Positions 53,691-63,163 of a DNA stretch of 64,000 nucleotides are shown here, one piece after another. The translations under genes were made by a program, and so were the position numbers. Below the pieces are notes generated by a model that saw only the letters and a list, made by a program, of their open reading frames with translations, made no database searches and was not told the origin of the DNA. The stretch's first letter is position 1. Each line of letters begins with the position of its first letter. This DNA is from Bacteroidales bacterium. Lineage in GTDB: Bacteria > Bacteroidota > Bacteroidia > Bacteroidales > UBA932. Location of the stretch: positions 90,218-154,217 of the forward strand of contig JAFZBF010000041.1 of assembly GCA_017561885.1 (NCBI GenBank), in the 5' to 3' direction.

Positions 53691-53717
53691 CAAATATAGC
53701 ACAATTATTTATATTTG
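53691..53717. promoter_or_regulatory. Divergent promoters of the queuosine operon and an EamA gene
   Basis: Minus-strand TATATTTG (53698-53691) and plus-strand TATATTTG (53710-53717), 11 bp apart. Confidence 0.65.
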
Positions 53718-53734
53718 CGTCGCAGCACAGTCTT

Positions 53735-54670
53735 ATGGAACACCTCGGTGAAATTCTGTCACTAATAGTAGCTGTCAGCTGGACGGCCACCGCAATCTTC
53801 GGAGACGAAGCCAGTCACAGGCTGGGATCGATGACCGTCAATGTCATCAGGCTGACGCTGGCATCGGTTTTTCTGGGGCTGATACTCTGGATTACGATAG
53901 GAAGGCCCTACCCCGTCTATGCAGATTCTTCCACCTGGTTCTGGCTTGCGCTTTCAGCCATTGTGGGCTATATCTTCGGCGATTACTGCCTTTTCAACTC
54001 CTACATCGTCATCGGAGCCCGTTTCGGCCAGCTCTTTATGACGCTGGCACCTCCCTCTGCCGCCATCGCAGGGTGGATTATGCTGGGCGAAACCCTCACC
54101 TGGAAATCGTGGCTTGCGATGGCGGTCACACTCTGCGGTATCGCAATCTCCATCCTCAGCCGCGGCGGCCAGCACAACGTCAAGCTCACCCTGCCGCTTA
54201 AGGGCGTACTTCTCGGCATTGGTGCCGGAGTGGGCCAGGGCGTCGGTCTGGTGCTGAGCAAGATAGGTATGCAACACTATGCCTCCGCCCTTCCCGCCGA
54301 TGCGCCGGCTGCCATGGACACCATGATGCCCTTCGCGTCGACAATGATAAGGGCTCTTGTCGGCGGTGCAGGTTTCTGGCTCATTATGACTCTGAGCGGG
54401 CAGCTGAAGGACATGAAGGCCGCGACCCACAACAGGCAGGGCCTCACCTACGCTGCCCTTACCACTCTGTTCGGCCCGACCCTAGGAGTTTCGCTGTCCC
54501 TGATGGCAGTGCGCTATGCCAACGCCGGCATCGCATCGACGCTGATGGCGCTGACCCCCGTACTGATCATCGCTCCCTACTCCATCATGCACAAACAGAA
54601 AATCCGCATGAAAGAAATAATCGGCGTAGTCGTCAGCATGATCGGTGTGGCGATGTTCTTCCTTTTGTAA
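53735..54670 (+). CDS. EamA/DMT-family permease
   Basis: A 311-residue permease with ten membrane segments in two EamA repeats. SLIVAVSWTATAIFGDEASHRLG begins the first; IVGYIFGDYCLFNSYIVIGARFGQLFMTLAPPSAAIAGWIMLGE and the final YANAGIASTLMALTPVLIIAPYSIMHKQKI are typical. Substrate unknown. It is not closely similar to the other EamA protein at 15.4-16.3 kb. Its own promoter is divergent from the queuosine operon. Confidence 0.88.
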   Translation: MEHLGEILSLIVAVSWTATAIFGDEASHRLGSMTVNVIRLTLASVFLGLILWITIGRPYPVYADSSTWFWLALSAIVGYIFGDYCLFNSYIVIGARFGQLFMTLAPPSAAIAGWIMLGETLTWKSWLAMAVTLCGIAISILSRGGQHNVKLTLPLKGVLLGIGAGVGQGVGLVLSKIGMQHYASALPADAPAAMDTMMPFASTMIRALVGGAGFWLIMTLSGQLKDMKAATHNRQGLTYAALTTLFGPTLGVSLSLMAVRYANAGIASTLMALTPVLIIAPYSIMHKQKIRMKEIIGVVVSMIGVAMFFLL

Positions 54671-54681
54671 TCCCGTTTATT

Positions 54682-54689
54682 TATTTTTG
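54682..54689 (+). promoter_or_regulatory. -7 box TATTTTTG for the GDPD gene
   Basis: TATTTTTG fits TAnnTTTG and is 24 bp upstream of ATG 54714, separating the GDPD gene from the permease. Confidence 0.5.
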
Positions 54690-54713
54690 TAGATAATAAA
54701 TACACTTGACACT

Positions 54714-55496
54714 ATGAAAAGAATCGTACTGACTATATTCGTCATCCTGATGGCCGTATCCTGCGGCAAGGAAGCGACCCAGAAGAACCGTGTGATAGCT
54801 CACCGCGGATTCTGGCAGACCGAAGGCTCGGCTCAGAACTCCCTGACCTCTCTCCGCCTTGCCATGGACAACGGTTTCTATGGCAGCGAATGCGACATCC
54901 AGCTGACGGCCGACAGCTGCTTCATCGTCTTTCACGACAGCAAACTCAACGGAGTATACCTCGAAAATCTGACTTTCGCGCAGATTCTTGCCGACACCAC
55001 CCTTGTGAACGGAGAAAAGATATCTACCGTCGACGAGTATTTCTCTGAATTCGCCTGCCACGGCGGAAACACCAAGCTGATTATCGAAGTCAAGCCACAG
55101 GTCACAGAAGAAATGATGAGTCTCAGCATTGAGCGCACAGCCGAGGCCATCAAGAAGTTCGATATCCGCGACCGTGTAGAGATCATCTCCTTCAGCTACC
55201 GCGCCTGCAAGGAACTGGCCGGAATCTTCCCCGACATACCGGTATCTTTCCTTGACGAGACCCATAACGTCAGCTTCAGCCAGATGAAACAGGACGGCAT
55301 CGACGGCATCGACTACGAATACCACTGCATCCTCGAGAACCCCGACTTGATCGAAGAGGCGCACTCGAAAGGATTCATCGTAGACGTATGGACCGCGAAC
55401 GATCCTGAGGAAGTGATCACGATGGTTGAAGCCGGACTCGACTATGTCACCACGAACAGGCCTGACCTGATGCTTGCGGTTCTTGAAGAATATTAA
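54714..55496 (+). CDS. Glycerophosphodiester phosphodiesterase lipoprotein
   Basis: A 260-residue GDPD-family TIM barrel. Lipobox MAVSC (Cys near 15). IAHRGFWQTEGSAQNSL holds the catalytic His and the conserved Arg; GSECDIQLTADSCFIVFHD has the metal-binding Glu/Asp and second His; IIEVKPQ carries the third Glu. It hydrolyses glycerophosphodiesters to glycerol-3-phosphate and alcohol, at the outer surface or periplasm. Its stop overlaps the convergent Omp28-like gene by 4 bp. Confidence 0.92.
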   Translation: MKRIVLTIFVILMAVSCGKEATQKNRVIAHRGFWQTEGSAQNSLTSLRLAMDNGFYGSECDIQLTADSCFIVFHDSKLNGVYLENLTFAQILADTTLVNGEKISTVDEYFSEFACHGGNTKLIIEVKPQVTEEMMSLSIERTAEAIKKFDIRDRVEIISFSYRACKELAGIFPDIPVSFLDETHNVSFSQMKQDGIDGIDYEYHCILENPDLIEEAHSKGFIVDVWTANDPEEVITMVEAGLDYVTTNRPDLMLAVLEEY

Positions 55497-56545
55497 CGGC
55501 TCTGCTCTTCTGTTATTTCGTATTCGTATGGCTGGCTCTGGCCGGCTACGCAGGAGGCTGCATTGTTAAGGCATCCGTTCCCGTCAATAAGATAAGCCAC
55601 GACGCGTGTCGCCGCAGGTGTTCCTGCAATTGTACACGTGAAAGACCTTTTCGTTTTCTCCCCTTTCCCGATCTTGCCCAGCGCATCGCCCAGACCCTCT
55701 GCCGGAGAAGTCTTGTGCAGCAGGGAACGAAGCACTGCATTGTGGACATAGCTGTCGCCTGCACCTGTCTGGCCGGCAACTATGCCGTCCTCCACCAGAA
55801 CCACGCCGAGGAAATAATCACCTTCGGCTGCACTGCATACCTCAACATCGACTGACAGTTCATTTCTTGACAATGACGATGAAATGGATAATCCGCAGGC
55901 CGGCGTCGCCTGTTCCAGCACTGTGCGGCTATGGGACCAGAGGACTTCAGGGGATGCGACACTGGTGGCCAGAGACGCATCCAGTCCGGTAACAACGTAC
56001 GGAAGAGCCTGTACTCCGAATCTGTCCGCCAGTGCGTTTCCGGCAGGTACCTGTAGGTCATCGAGATAATTAATGGCTATCTTCTCTATCCTTCCTCCGC
56101 TCAAAGCCGCCGCTTCAGCTATAGCCTGAGCCATGGCCGGACAGTTGACGCACCAGGTCGCAGTGAAATCGAGCACGAGGGACTTTCTCAGGAAGCGGTC
56201 TCCTTCCGGGGCGATTTCCGCAGCCGAGAGATAGAGCAACGGCGAGACATGGCCCTCGCATTCCGCAATGAAAATATATGCACCTTCGCGGTCGGGAGTG
56301 TAGCTTGTCCCTTCCAGCGGCAGGTTGCCGTCATCTGTCACCTCGTAGATTATGGAACGGTCCGTGATGTCTTCCTTGCCCGACAGGACCATGAAAGAGA
56401 ACGACTCCCCTTTCAGGATGTTGACAGACGATGGCTGTCCCACCAGGATTATCCCCGCGTCAAGTTCGTCGTGCACACCGACACAGCCGGCGCAGGTCAG
56501 CGTCAGCAGCAAGGCGGCAAGCATATATCGGAGTATGGTTTTCAT
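55493..56545 (-). CDS. Omp28-related lipoprotein with thioredoxin-like CVNC motif
   Basis: A 350-residue lipoprotein; lipobox TCAGC (Cys21). Residues 35-105 are a beta-sandwich (KGESFSFMVLSGKEDITDR). From about 118 the thioredoxin-like fold begins: KSLVLDFTATWCVNCPAMAQ with Cys132/Cys135, then KIAINYLDDL and ALPYVVTGLD (cis-Pro equivalent in ALPYV). The C-terminal 130 residues are of Omp28 type (YVHNAVLRSLL, GDALGKIGKGEKTKRSFTCTIAG). Last gene of a four-gene operon that also encodes a larger BACON version of the same protein. Likely an envelope thiol protein; partner unknown. Confidence 0.82.
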   Translation of the reverse strand: MKTILRYMLAALLLTLTCAGCVGVHDELDAGIILVGQPSSVNILKGESFSFMVLSGKEDITDRSIIYEVTDDGNLPLEGTSYTPDREGAYIFIAECEGHVSPLLYLSAAEIAPEGDRFLRKSLVLDFTATWCVNCPAMAQAIAEAAALSGGRIEKIAINYLDDLQVPAGNALADRFGVQALPYVVTGLDASLATSVASPEVLWSHSRTVLEQATPACGLSISSSLSRNELSVDVEVCSAAEGDYFLGVVLVEDGIVAGQTGAGDSYVHNAVLRSLLHKTSPAEGLGDALGKIGKGEKTKRSFTCTIAGTPAATRVVAYLIDGNGCLNNAASCVAGQSQPYEYEITEEQSR

Positions 56546-56547
56546 CG

Positions 56548-58224
56548 TCAGAAGGAGTATTCAATGGTCAGCTGGCCTCCGCTGTAGGCCGGCCTGAAAC
56601 GGCAGACGCCGCCCGAGCATACCATACCGGCGCGGTTGCGGCCGAAAGAGACAGCAGCACGGAATGCATCAGCCGAGAAGCTCGCTCCCACGTTGTAATA
56701 GTGGATGTGGGTGTCGCCGTGGTTGTACATATCGCTGACGAACAAGCCCCAGTGGGGAGCATAGTTCAGTTCAAGGAGAGCCGCCATCCAGTCTTTGGTC
56801 AGTTCCTGGGAATATAGGTACTGGAGCTCGCCGCGCAGCGACAGGCTGCCTGGAGATTTCCAGGTGCCGTCCACCACGAAGATATTCTGCGCCTCCGTGC
56901 TGCGGGTCTGTCCGTGAGACGGAGACTTTTCCTGAATGGAGACAAATACATTCGTCCTGAAAGCTCTCGACCATCTGCGGTCGATGCTCAAGTTAAGTTC
57001 GCGGTAAGCAAAGCGTGGGCTGTCGTATCCCGACAGGGCCTGCGGCAGAGTCCGGATCCACGATGCACCGGCGTGCAGGGTAGCGCCGTGCCTGCCTCCG
57101 AATAAACCGTCCTTTGGAATATAGTAGAAAACGTCGGCCTGATAGCCACGCTCACCCTCGGCATACGTGGAATACGGGTTCAGCGAGGCAAGCATATAGG
57201 TCTGCATCTGGCAGAGGGCGGGGAGATAGTTCAGAGTATTGCCTGTCGCAGGAGCGGTCGAAGTGCGGAAGAGACGGTTCTCCATATTCGAAAGTTCCCT
57301 GGCAGTTGCAGAAAAGGTGAGCCGGTGATATGAGAATGATGCCTCCGCGCGCCAGGCATGGCCCTTTTCAAGGCCGTAGTCCGTCGCACCGCCGGGCTTG
57401 TGGAACGTTGTAAGGTCCTCTCCTTTCCCGACCCATTCGAAGCCGAAGTGGAAACCGTCCATGCCGTCAAAGTATGCACCGAGATCCGCGCCCACGCTGT
57501 ATGTCGGGACGTGAGCCGGCAACACGAAGCCCTTCGCTGCAGCAAGAAGCTCAAGGTCGGCGGGGTTCTGCCGCTCATAACGGTCGAGCAGGCTGCTTTC
57601 CAGAATCAGACTCAGTTTTTCCGGCAGCCTGGCCAGATGGCCCAGGTCAAGGCGGATATCCCCTCCGGAAACCAGAGTCGCGGTGCGGGAGTTGAGAAAA
57701 TTACCTATGCCGAAACGGGGAAAGCCCGCCAGGGCCGTAACTTCGACAGTCTCCTCTACCGACAGCTTCGCCCGGGCCCCTCCGATGGAGTTGGAGATGC
57801 CGAGTTCGCGGTCTTCCCACGACCTGAGCACCATACCAGAACCGAACTGCTCATAGAAATCGCCTGTTGTCAGAATCAGGTTCGAAGAGCCTATCTTCCG
57901 GTCTGCGGTCACATAGATACTGGTCAGTCCAGCACCCTGCAGGTCCTTGTCATATCCGGTTATGATTGCAGGATTATATTCTAGCTGGATGCCGCAGCCC
58001 CAGCTGCCTTTTGAAGTGTAACGGCCCAGATAGTCGAGCTTGAGCCAGTTCATACTGCCATAGCCGCTCTCGGGAGCCTGCGTGCCGGTGACAGGGTCGT
58101 CCCGGTATAAAATGGTATTTGATTCCAGGCTTCCTAGCAGAGCGCCGTTCTGTGCGCGGAGAACCGGCCCTGCGAGCAGCAGCGCCGACACTACGGTCAG
58201 GAGGCGGACAGTGCGGAAGTTCAT
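56548..58224 (-). CDS. Predicted outer-membrane beta-barrel protein (DUF6029-like)
   Basis: A 558-residue exported protein (signal MNFRTVRLLTVVSALLLAGPVLRA). Nearly the whole length consists of alternating amphipathic strands rich in Tyr, Trp and Gly, and it ends SGGQLTIEYSF with a terminal Phe, the usual signal for barrel assembly. GDFYEQFGSGMVLRSWEDRELGISNSIGGAR is a block I associate with DUF6029. It has no plug domain. The gene starts 13 bp after the TlpA-like gene and ends 2 bp before the Omp28-like gene. Function unknown. Confidence 0.8.
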   Translation of the reverse strand: MNFRTVRLLTVVSALLLAGPVLRAQNGALLGSLESNTILYRDDPVTGTQAPESGYGSMNWLKLDYLGRYTSKGSWGCGIQLEYNPAIITGYDKDLQGAGLTSIYVTADRKIGSSNLILTTGDFYEQFGSGMVLRSWEDRELGISNSIGGARAKLSVEETVEVTALAGFPRFGIGNFLNSRTATLVSGGDIRLDLGHLARLPEKLSLILESSLLDRYERQNPADLELLAAAKGFVLPAHVPTYSVGADLGAYFDGMDGFHFGFEWVGKGEDLTTFHKPGGATDYGLEKGHAWRAEASFSYHRLTFSATARELSNMENRLFRTSTAPATGNTLNYLPALCQMQTYMLASLNPYSTYAEGERGYQADVFYYIPKDGLFGGRHGATLHAGASWIRTLPQALSGYDSPRFAYRELNLSIDRRWSRAFRTNVFVSIQEKSPSHGQTRSTEAQNIFVVDGTWKSPGSLSLRGELQYLYSQELTKDWMAALLELNYAPHWGLFVSDMYNHGDTHIHYYNVGASFSADAFRAAVSFGRNRAGMVCSGGVCRFRPAYSGGQLTIEYSF

Positions 58225-58237
58225 TTTCCAGGGTCGG

Positions 58238-58735
58238 TTACCGGGCGAGCGCCTTCAGTTCTTCGAAGAACTTGTCCTCATCGCCGGGCATATACCCCAC
58301 GTGGGTGTAGTGGAGCTTCCCGTCCGGAGCGTATATCACCATATGCGGAATGGAAGAGATGTTCAGCGCGCGCATCAGGTCCTGGTTCACATCGAACAGG
58401 AAGGGGAATGCGTCCCAGCCTTTTCCAGAAGGAAGGGCTTTCGCACGAGCCAGAGACCTTGAATCGTCGGTGGAAACAGCATATAGGAGGAAAGGCACCT
58501 CCTCGTTCCATTCTTCAAATCCGTCGGTCAGGGCGTCGAGCTCCTTCATACACGGCTTGCAGGTCGTCGACCAGAAAGTAAGCACCAGGGGCTTCTTTCC
58601 GTCAAGGAGAGAACGTACAGACACCTTTCTGCCGGAGGCGTCCTGCACCTTGACATCAGGAATCGACTGTCCGCAGAGCACTGCGGAAGTCCCGAGCATA
58701 AGGATTGCAATAACTGTCAGAAGTTTCTTCATCAT
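58238..58735 (-). CDS. TlpA/ResA-type thioredoxin
   Basis: A 165-residue exported thioredoxin-like protein. Signal MMKKLLTVIAILMLGTSAVL; the Cys21 context (AVLC) is not a proper lipobox. The active site is Cys59/Cys62 in LTFWSTTCKPCMKELD, and the cis-Pro is in ISSIPHMVIYAPDG. The WSTTCKPC start is typical of TlpA/ResA oxidoreductases that reduce disulfides in the envelope. It overlaps the BACON-Omp28 gene by 4 bp (ATGA). Confidence 0.92.
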   Translation of the reverse strand: MMKKLLTVIAILMLGTSAVLCGQSIPDVKVQDASGRKVSVRSLLDGKKPLVLTFWSTTCKPCMKELDALTDGFEEWNEEVPFLLYAVSTDDSRSLARAKALPSGKGWDAFPFLFDVNQDLMRALNISSIPHMVIYAPDGKLHYTHVGYMPGDEDKFFEELKALAR

Positions 58736-60369
58736 TCGGCGAATTGCAATTCAAGATTTGAGCCAACTTTTGCGGTAGCGACGTTGTCCACATAATAACC
58801 GCCGTAATCGCCTGTAGCTTCGACAGGCTGGTCGCCGAATTCGCGCTGGATATAAACGATGACGCGCAGGTTGTCAGCCTTGTATCCAGATGAAACCGCA
58901 CTGCTGTAGACAAACTCATACACCGAGTTCTTCTTTTCAATCGTGAAATCGTCGCCCTTTATATTGGACAGGGTCACCCTAGCCACATCGTTGTGGATAT
59001 AGGAAGCATGGTATCCTTCATAATTGTCGGCCTGTTCCCTGTCCAGGTCATCTTCAAGGATGAGAGCCGTAATCTTGTACTTGCCAGCAGCCTTGACATA
59101 GACCTTGCCCTGGACTGACACGGTTCCACCCGACAGGGACGAAGACATTGCAACGCCCGTGACGACAGGATAGGTGCTTTCCGTCTCCTTGACTGCATCC
59201 ACGATCTTAGAAGCGACCGTAGAGGCTGCATAGTTTTCTACAAGATATCTTCCGTCAACCACACCTGTGGGATATCCTTCTGTCTTGTACTGCTTCATAA
59301 GCGTTGTTGTCCTGGAGAACTCAAGTGCACTGCCGCTGCCGTGGAAGCAGATCTGCTCTATCTTGCCGGGCAACTGTTCCTTTGCCAGCGCTATAGCCTT
59401 TGCCATATTGGGGCAATAGCCGCACCAGGTGGCTGTAAAGCGCATGAAGAGTGACTTGTGAAGGAATTCCTTTGAAAAGGCGGAAGTATCATATTCCTCG
59501 TCGCTCTGGTTTACGACAAGCGGGATGCAGACTCCTGTCTCGTTGCAGAAAGAGATAACTCCGGTCCTGGATGCTCCGGTAGTATTCTTCGCTATCGAAT
59601 AAATGTGCTCATACATATTGGTGGTCACGGTGCGTGAACTCTTTTCGGTAATCCAGTCCGCAACGCCTTCGGTATGATATTCCATATTCGCTTTGACGAC
59701 GATGATCACACTGCCGCCGTTCTTGCCGATGTCGATGGATGAAGGAGTGATCTCGAATATGGGGGCGATGCCTTTCTGCTGCACCGATACTGTGGCGCTC
59801 TCTGCTCCGGCTGAACCGAACACAAGATTGCCGGTGCGGTCTGCGCCGGTGAAGTTGCTCTGTGCGGTGAACGAGAATGTGCCTTCGGCTTCCTTGTCCA
59901 GGACTATCCAGTCAGGTTTCTCGTCCAGGGTAACAGCTCCGGTAGGGCTGGTGGCCTTGACTTTGAAAGAGCTTCCCTTTGGCTGGGCAGTCAGCATATC
60001 GACGTCTACCTCCACCCTCGGGGTCTGGCCGGGCTGGGTCACGGTGAGCGAAGCATTCTTGTCTCCGCATACGAAGTTGATGGTCGCAGTGCGTTGTTCG
60101 TAGGTATTGTTGGCATCCGCGGTCAGAACCAGCGCCTGGGAACCCGTGCCACCGACAGCGTCGGTCCGCAGCCAGGCCGTGCTGTTAGACAGCGACCAAT
60201 CCAGCGAAGCGTTGACATCGACCGTGGCCGAGCCTCCGTTCTGGGGAATTGTGACTGAAGCCGGACTGACTGAGATGGAAGCGGGTACCGGGGGTTCGCA
60301 TCCCTGAAGCATAAGCAGAACTGCCAGGCTCAGTGCAGATATAATTGAAGAGATTATTCTTTTCATCAT
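58732..60369 (-). CDS. BACON-domain Omp28-type lipoprotein with CGYC thioredoxin-like motif
   Basis: A 545-residue lipoprotein, lipobox LQGC (Cys24). Three BACON-like beta-sandwich repeats follow (about 30-114, 118-200, 204-288), each with the pattern ending LTVTQPG / VSVQQKG / LVVNQSD. Then comes HKSLFMRFTATWCGYCPNMAKA with Cys316/Cys319 and an Omp28-type C-terminal domain (GYPTGVVDGRYL, YIHNDVARVTL). BACON domains usually bind mucin or carbohydrate or act as spacers in surface lipoproteins. First gene of the operon. The C-terminal half is paralogous to the last gene of the operon. Confidence 0.85.
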   Translation of the reverse strand: MMKRIISSIISALSLAVLLMLQGCEPPVPASISVSPASVTIPQNGGSATVDVNASLDWSLSNSTAWLRTDAVGGTGSQALVLTADANNTYEQRTATINFVCGDKNASLTVTQPGQTPRVEVDVDMLTAQPKGSSFKVKATSPTGAVTLDEKPDWIVLDKEAEGTFSFTAQSNFTGADRTGNLVFGSAGAESATVSVQQKGIAPIFEITPSSIDIGKNGGSVIIVVKANMEYHTEGVADWITEKSSRTVTTNMYEHIYSIAKNTTGASRTGVISFCNETGVCIPLVVNQSDEEYDTSAFSKEFLHKSLFMRFTATWCGYCPNMAKAIALAKEQLPGKIEQICFHGSGSALEFSRTTTLMKQYKTEGYPTGVVDGRYLVENYAASTVASKIVDAVKETESTYPVVTGVAMSSSLSGGTVSVQGKVYVKAAGKYKITALILEDDLDREQADNYEGYHASYIHNDVARVTLSNIKGDDFTIEKKNSVYEFVYSSAVSSGYKADNLRVIVYIQREFGDQPVEATGDYGGYYVDNVATAKVGSNLELQFAE

Positions 60370-60387
60370 TCAGTTTTTTGCAGGGCG

Positions 60388-60395
60388 CAAAGGTA
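60388..60395 (-). promoter_or_regulatory. -7 box TACCTTTG for the thiol-protein operon
   Basis: Minus-strand TACCTTTG fits TAnnTTTG and lies 18 bp upstream of the first ATG (60369), in the gap after the GH9-type gene. Confidence 0.6.
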
Positions 60396-60411
60396 GCAAT
60401 TATTCTCTGTA

Positions 60412-62946
60412 TTATCTGTTCTCGAGAAGGTCCTTTGCAGCAAGCACGAGGAACATATAATGCGACGAGCCGCCGCCCAGCACATATTCAACCTGCTGCC
60501 ACAGGTACGGGAAGGTCAGCAGCTCGGGGAAGTCAGGACGGATCAAAGCCGTGCCGGAAACGGTGCCGCCGGGCACGTAAGTCCAGTCGGCGCGGTTGAA
60601 GCCATATCCGACTGTCACGGACTCTGCGCCCACTCCGCCTGCGAACGAGGCCTGATTGATGCCGGGATGGCGGCCCAGGATGAAGTTCAGCGCGTCGAAC
60701 ACCTGGTCGGGAGCGAAGATGTCAGGATATTCCTTTGCCAGGAAGTAGTGGCGGTAGCCGAATGACTGGATGTCCCAGCCGGCGCCCCAGATGCTCGGGC
60801 GGTACGGCACTCCGTATGGTGTCTCGGAACTCTGGCGGTCGAGCTGATCGCGATATCTCACGAGAGCGGCCCTGAAAGCTTCGCACTGCTTCTTGTATTT
60901 CTTCTGGCCCTCCATCTGCTTCTCCACGCGGGCGATGTACCAGGCGCAGTTGGCTGCCATAGCAACCACAGAATCCCAGTTGTCCACTATGAAGTCGAAG
61001 TATTTCTGCTCTCCGGTGGTGAGGTAGAGTTCGGTGGCTAGCTGCATTTTGGACATAGGGCCACCCCAGAAGCCCGCCGGTATCTCCGCCTCTTCAAAGA
61101 TTTTCTTTGCTATCGCCACGCAATGGTCGGCGAGTGTGTCGTTGAGGCCGCGCAGGGCTCTGGCCGATGCGGCCACATTGGTCGCCATGCTTACTCCGTT
61201 TCCGGTGTCGGGATATATCCAGCGGTCGTCACCATTGCCCAGAATGCCGTCAGAAACCGATGCGGGGTCGCCGAGCAGGGTGTACTGGCGGAGGCTGTTG
61301 GTAATGGTACCTTTGGCGAAGCGTCCGAGAGCCAGGTATCCGTTCACTACATAGAGCATACCATGCTCGATCTGCTGCTGGATGTCGTTCTTGCCGTCGG
61401 GTTCGTGAATCTCTACTGTCCGCTTGTTCTGGTCGATGGCGGTGGCGTCGATTTCGGGATGGAAGCTTTCGAGCGCCATGGTCAGGATATAGCATTCGCC
61501 GCCTGTGGTGGCGCGGATGTCATCGTCGCCGGCGTCGTGCCAGCCGCCTACGTTCACTCCGTGCACCGGTTCGAGTGCCTTGAAGGAGGTCTTGTTGTCC
61601 TCGGGCTGGGCATAGCCGTCGATGTGGCTGCCTGCAGGAGCCATCACGGCATCGTCGAGATGGCAGGCGTCGTGCCATACCTTGTACTTTTCCATAATCC
61701 TCATATGGCACATCTGGTACGGAAGGAAGTACTCTATTACGGGCTGCCATACTCCTCTGTCATAGACATCTCTCGCGATGCGGAAGATCGGTGACTTGCT
61801 GTCGCCGTAGCGCAACTCGTAGAGGCCTTCTTTGCATATTTCGGTGAAATCCACCTTAAGATAGCTGTAGCGCAGGAAATCGCCTTCCCACTTCACGGCG
61901 GGATAATTCTTGACGAAGTGTTCGCCGTCTGCCTCATAGCGCACCAGCGTCGCCTCTGCAAGAGGGGCGTCGCGGCGGTCCATCTCGATGATGGCCACCT
62001 TGCTCTGGTTGGGCAGGTATCCCACCTGGGATGTCTGCACCACCGGCTTATAGGTCCATCCTGCCACCACGTTGGGCTCGATGTACCATTTGACGGCGCC
62101 TTTGGTGGCTCCTTCAGGAATATCTGAGCGGAGCACGAACCAGCCGTTGTTGTGGTTCATACGGCCGTCATAAAGCTTCAGGTCGGCATCTGTCAGGCTC
62201 TTTATGGTCAGGCGGCTGTAAGGATCGTCGGGCCTCGAGGTGAAAGACTTGCCGACGGCATAAGGCTCTGCGATGACTGCATCCGCGGTGAACGGGCTGT
62301 AACCTTCTCCTATCAGATGGTCTATATCTGCGGCCTGGGCGTTTCTGGGTTTATAGTCACCCACGCTCTTGTATACATAGCTCTCCTGTGTCAGCAGCGG
62401 CGAGTTGGGCTGCTGGGGATAGATGCCCTGCTTGTCGTCCATTATCCACGGCTTGCCGAAGAGGTCGCCGGGGAAGAATTCGATATTGAAACCGGCACGG
62501 CCCAGCAGAGCTTCCGGAACCGGAGTGTCCAGGTCCACGGTAACCAGGAAACCCTTCTGATAGGGTTCGAGCGTCACGGTATATATTACGTTGTATTCGG
62601 GGTAGATCATCGGGTTGAAACCGGTGAAGTGACGGCTCGAATCGGGAAAGCAGAGCGTGGTTATGATGCGGTTGCCCTCAATCTTGCGGCCGAGCTGCTT
62701 CGGAACGGGCTGCCACTGGCCCGGCGTGGGCTCAAAGCGTATGTCGCCGTTGCTTGCCACACGGTGGCCGTTCATCAGGACAGAAATGCCTCCCTGGTGT
62801 CCCTCGGGGTAGAAGTCGTCAAATGCCATTACGTCCACTCCGTCTTTGTTGAAATAGCCGGAAGTATTGATTTGGAAGTCCTGAGCTCCCACACTCGCAG
62901 TTAACACAAGAGCTGCAAGCACTACGGAAAGTTTCTTGAGGATCAT
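60412..62946 (-). CDS. GH9-type glycoside hydrolase with N-terminal Ig-like (CelD_N) domain
   Basis: An 844-residue secreted enzyme (signal MILKKLSVVLAALVLTASVGA). An N-terminal beta region is followed by the CelD_N Ig-like domain (about 300-390: VVQTSQVGYLPNQSKVAIIEMD). The (alpha/alpha)6 catalytic domain has GVNVGGWHDAGDDDIRATTG, with the Asp cluster that activates water; FILGRHPGINQASF; and a C-terminal WQQVEYVLGGGSSHYM, where the Glu is the likely acid. GH9 enzymes hydrolyse beta-1,4-glucans or related beta-glycosides by inversion; the substrate here is unknown and may be an oligosaccharide. Confidence 0.85.
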   Translation of the reverse strand: MILKKLSVVLAALVLTASVGAQDFQINTSGYFNKDGVDVMAFDDFYPEGHQGGISVLMNGHRVASNGDIRFEPTPGQWQPVPKQLGRKIEGNRIITTLCFPDSSRHFTGFNPMIYPEYNVIYTVTLEPYQKGFLVTVDLDTPVPEALLGRAGFNIEFFPGDLFGKPWIMDDKQGIYPQQPNSPLLTQESYVYKSVGDYKPRNAQAADIDHLIGEGYSPFTADAVIAEPYAVGKSFTSRPDDPYSRLTIKSLTDADLKLYDGRMNHNNGWFVLRSDIPEGATKGAVKWYIEPNVVAGWTYKPVVQTSQVGYLPNQSKVAIIEMDRRDAPLAEATLVRYEADGEHFVKNYPAVKWEGDFLRYSYLKVDFTEICKEGLYELRYGDSKSPIFRIARDVYDRGVWQPVIEYFLPYQMCHMRIMEKYKVWHDACHLDDAVMAPAGSHIDGYAQPEDNKTSFKALEPVHGVNVGGWHDAGDDDIRATTGGECYILTMALESFHPEIDATAIDQNKRTVEIHEPDGKNDIQQQIEHGMLYVVNGYLALGRFAKGTITNSLRQYTLLGDPASVSDGILGNGDDRWIYPDTGNGVSMATNVAASARALRGLNDTLADHCVAIAKKIFEEAEIPAGFWGGPMSKMQLATELYLTTGEQKYFDFIVDNWDSVVAMAANCAWYIARVEKQMEGQKKYKKQCEAFRAALVRYRDQLDRQSSETPYGVPYRPSIWGAGWDIQSFGYRHYFLAKEYPDIFAPDQVFDALNFILGRHPGINQASFAGGVGAESVTVGYGFNRADWTYVPGGTVSGTALIRPDFPELLTFPYLWQQVEYVLGGGSSHYMFLVLAAKDLLENR

Positions 62947-63011
62947 AGCGTCGGTTATCTGTGTATTACGCGAATTTACGAGTAAGATTTGGATATTTCA
63001 CAAGAAGCCCA

Positions 63012-63019
63012 TATATTTG
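63012..63019 (+). promoter_or_regulatory. -7 box TATATTTG for tRNA-fMet
   Basis: TATATTTG ends 11 bp upstream of the tRNA 5' end. Confidence 0.6.
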
Positions 63020-63030
63020 CGGTCCAATAC

Positions 63031-63103
<73 letters not shown>

Positions 63104-63113
63104 CGAAGTAATT

Positions 63114-63141
63114 GAAAGTCAACCAATTAAGGTTGACTTTC
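63114..63141 (+). terminator. Terminator after tRNA-fMet
   Basis: GAAAGTCAACC (63114-63124), loop AATTAA, GGTTGACTTTC (63131-63141): a perfect 11-bp stem followed by a T-rich tract. Confidence 0.8.
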
Positions 63142-63163
63142 TGCTTTTCTACGCTTGCCCCTG

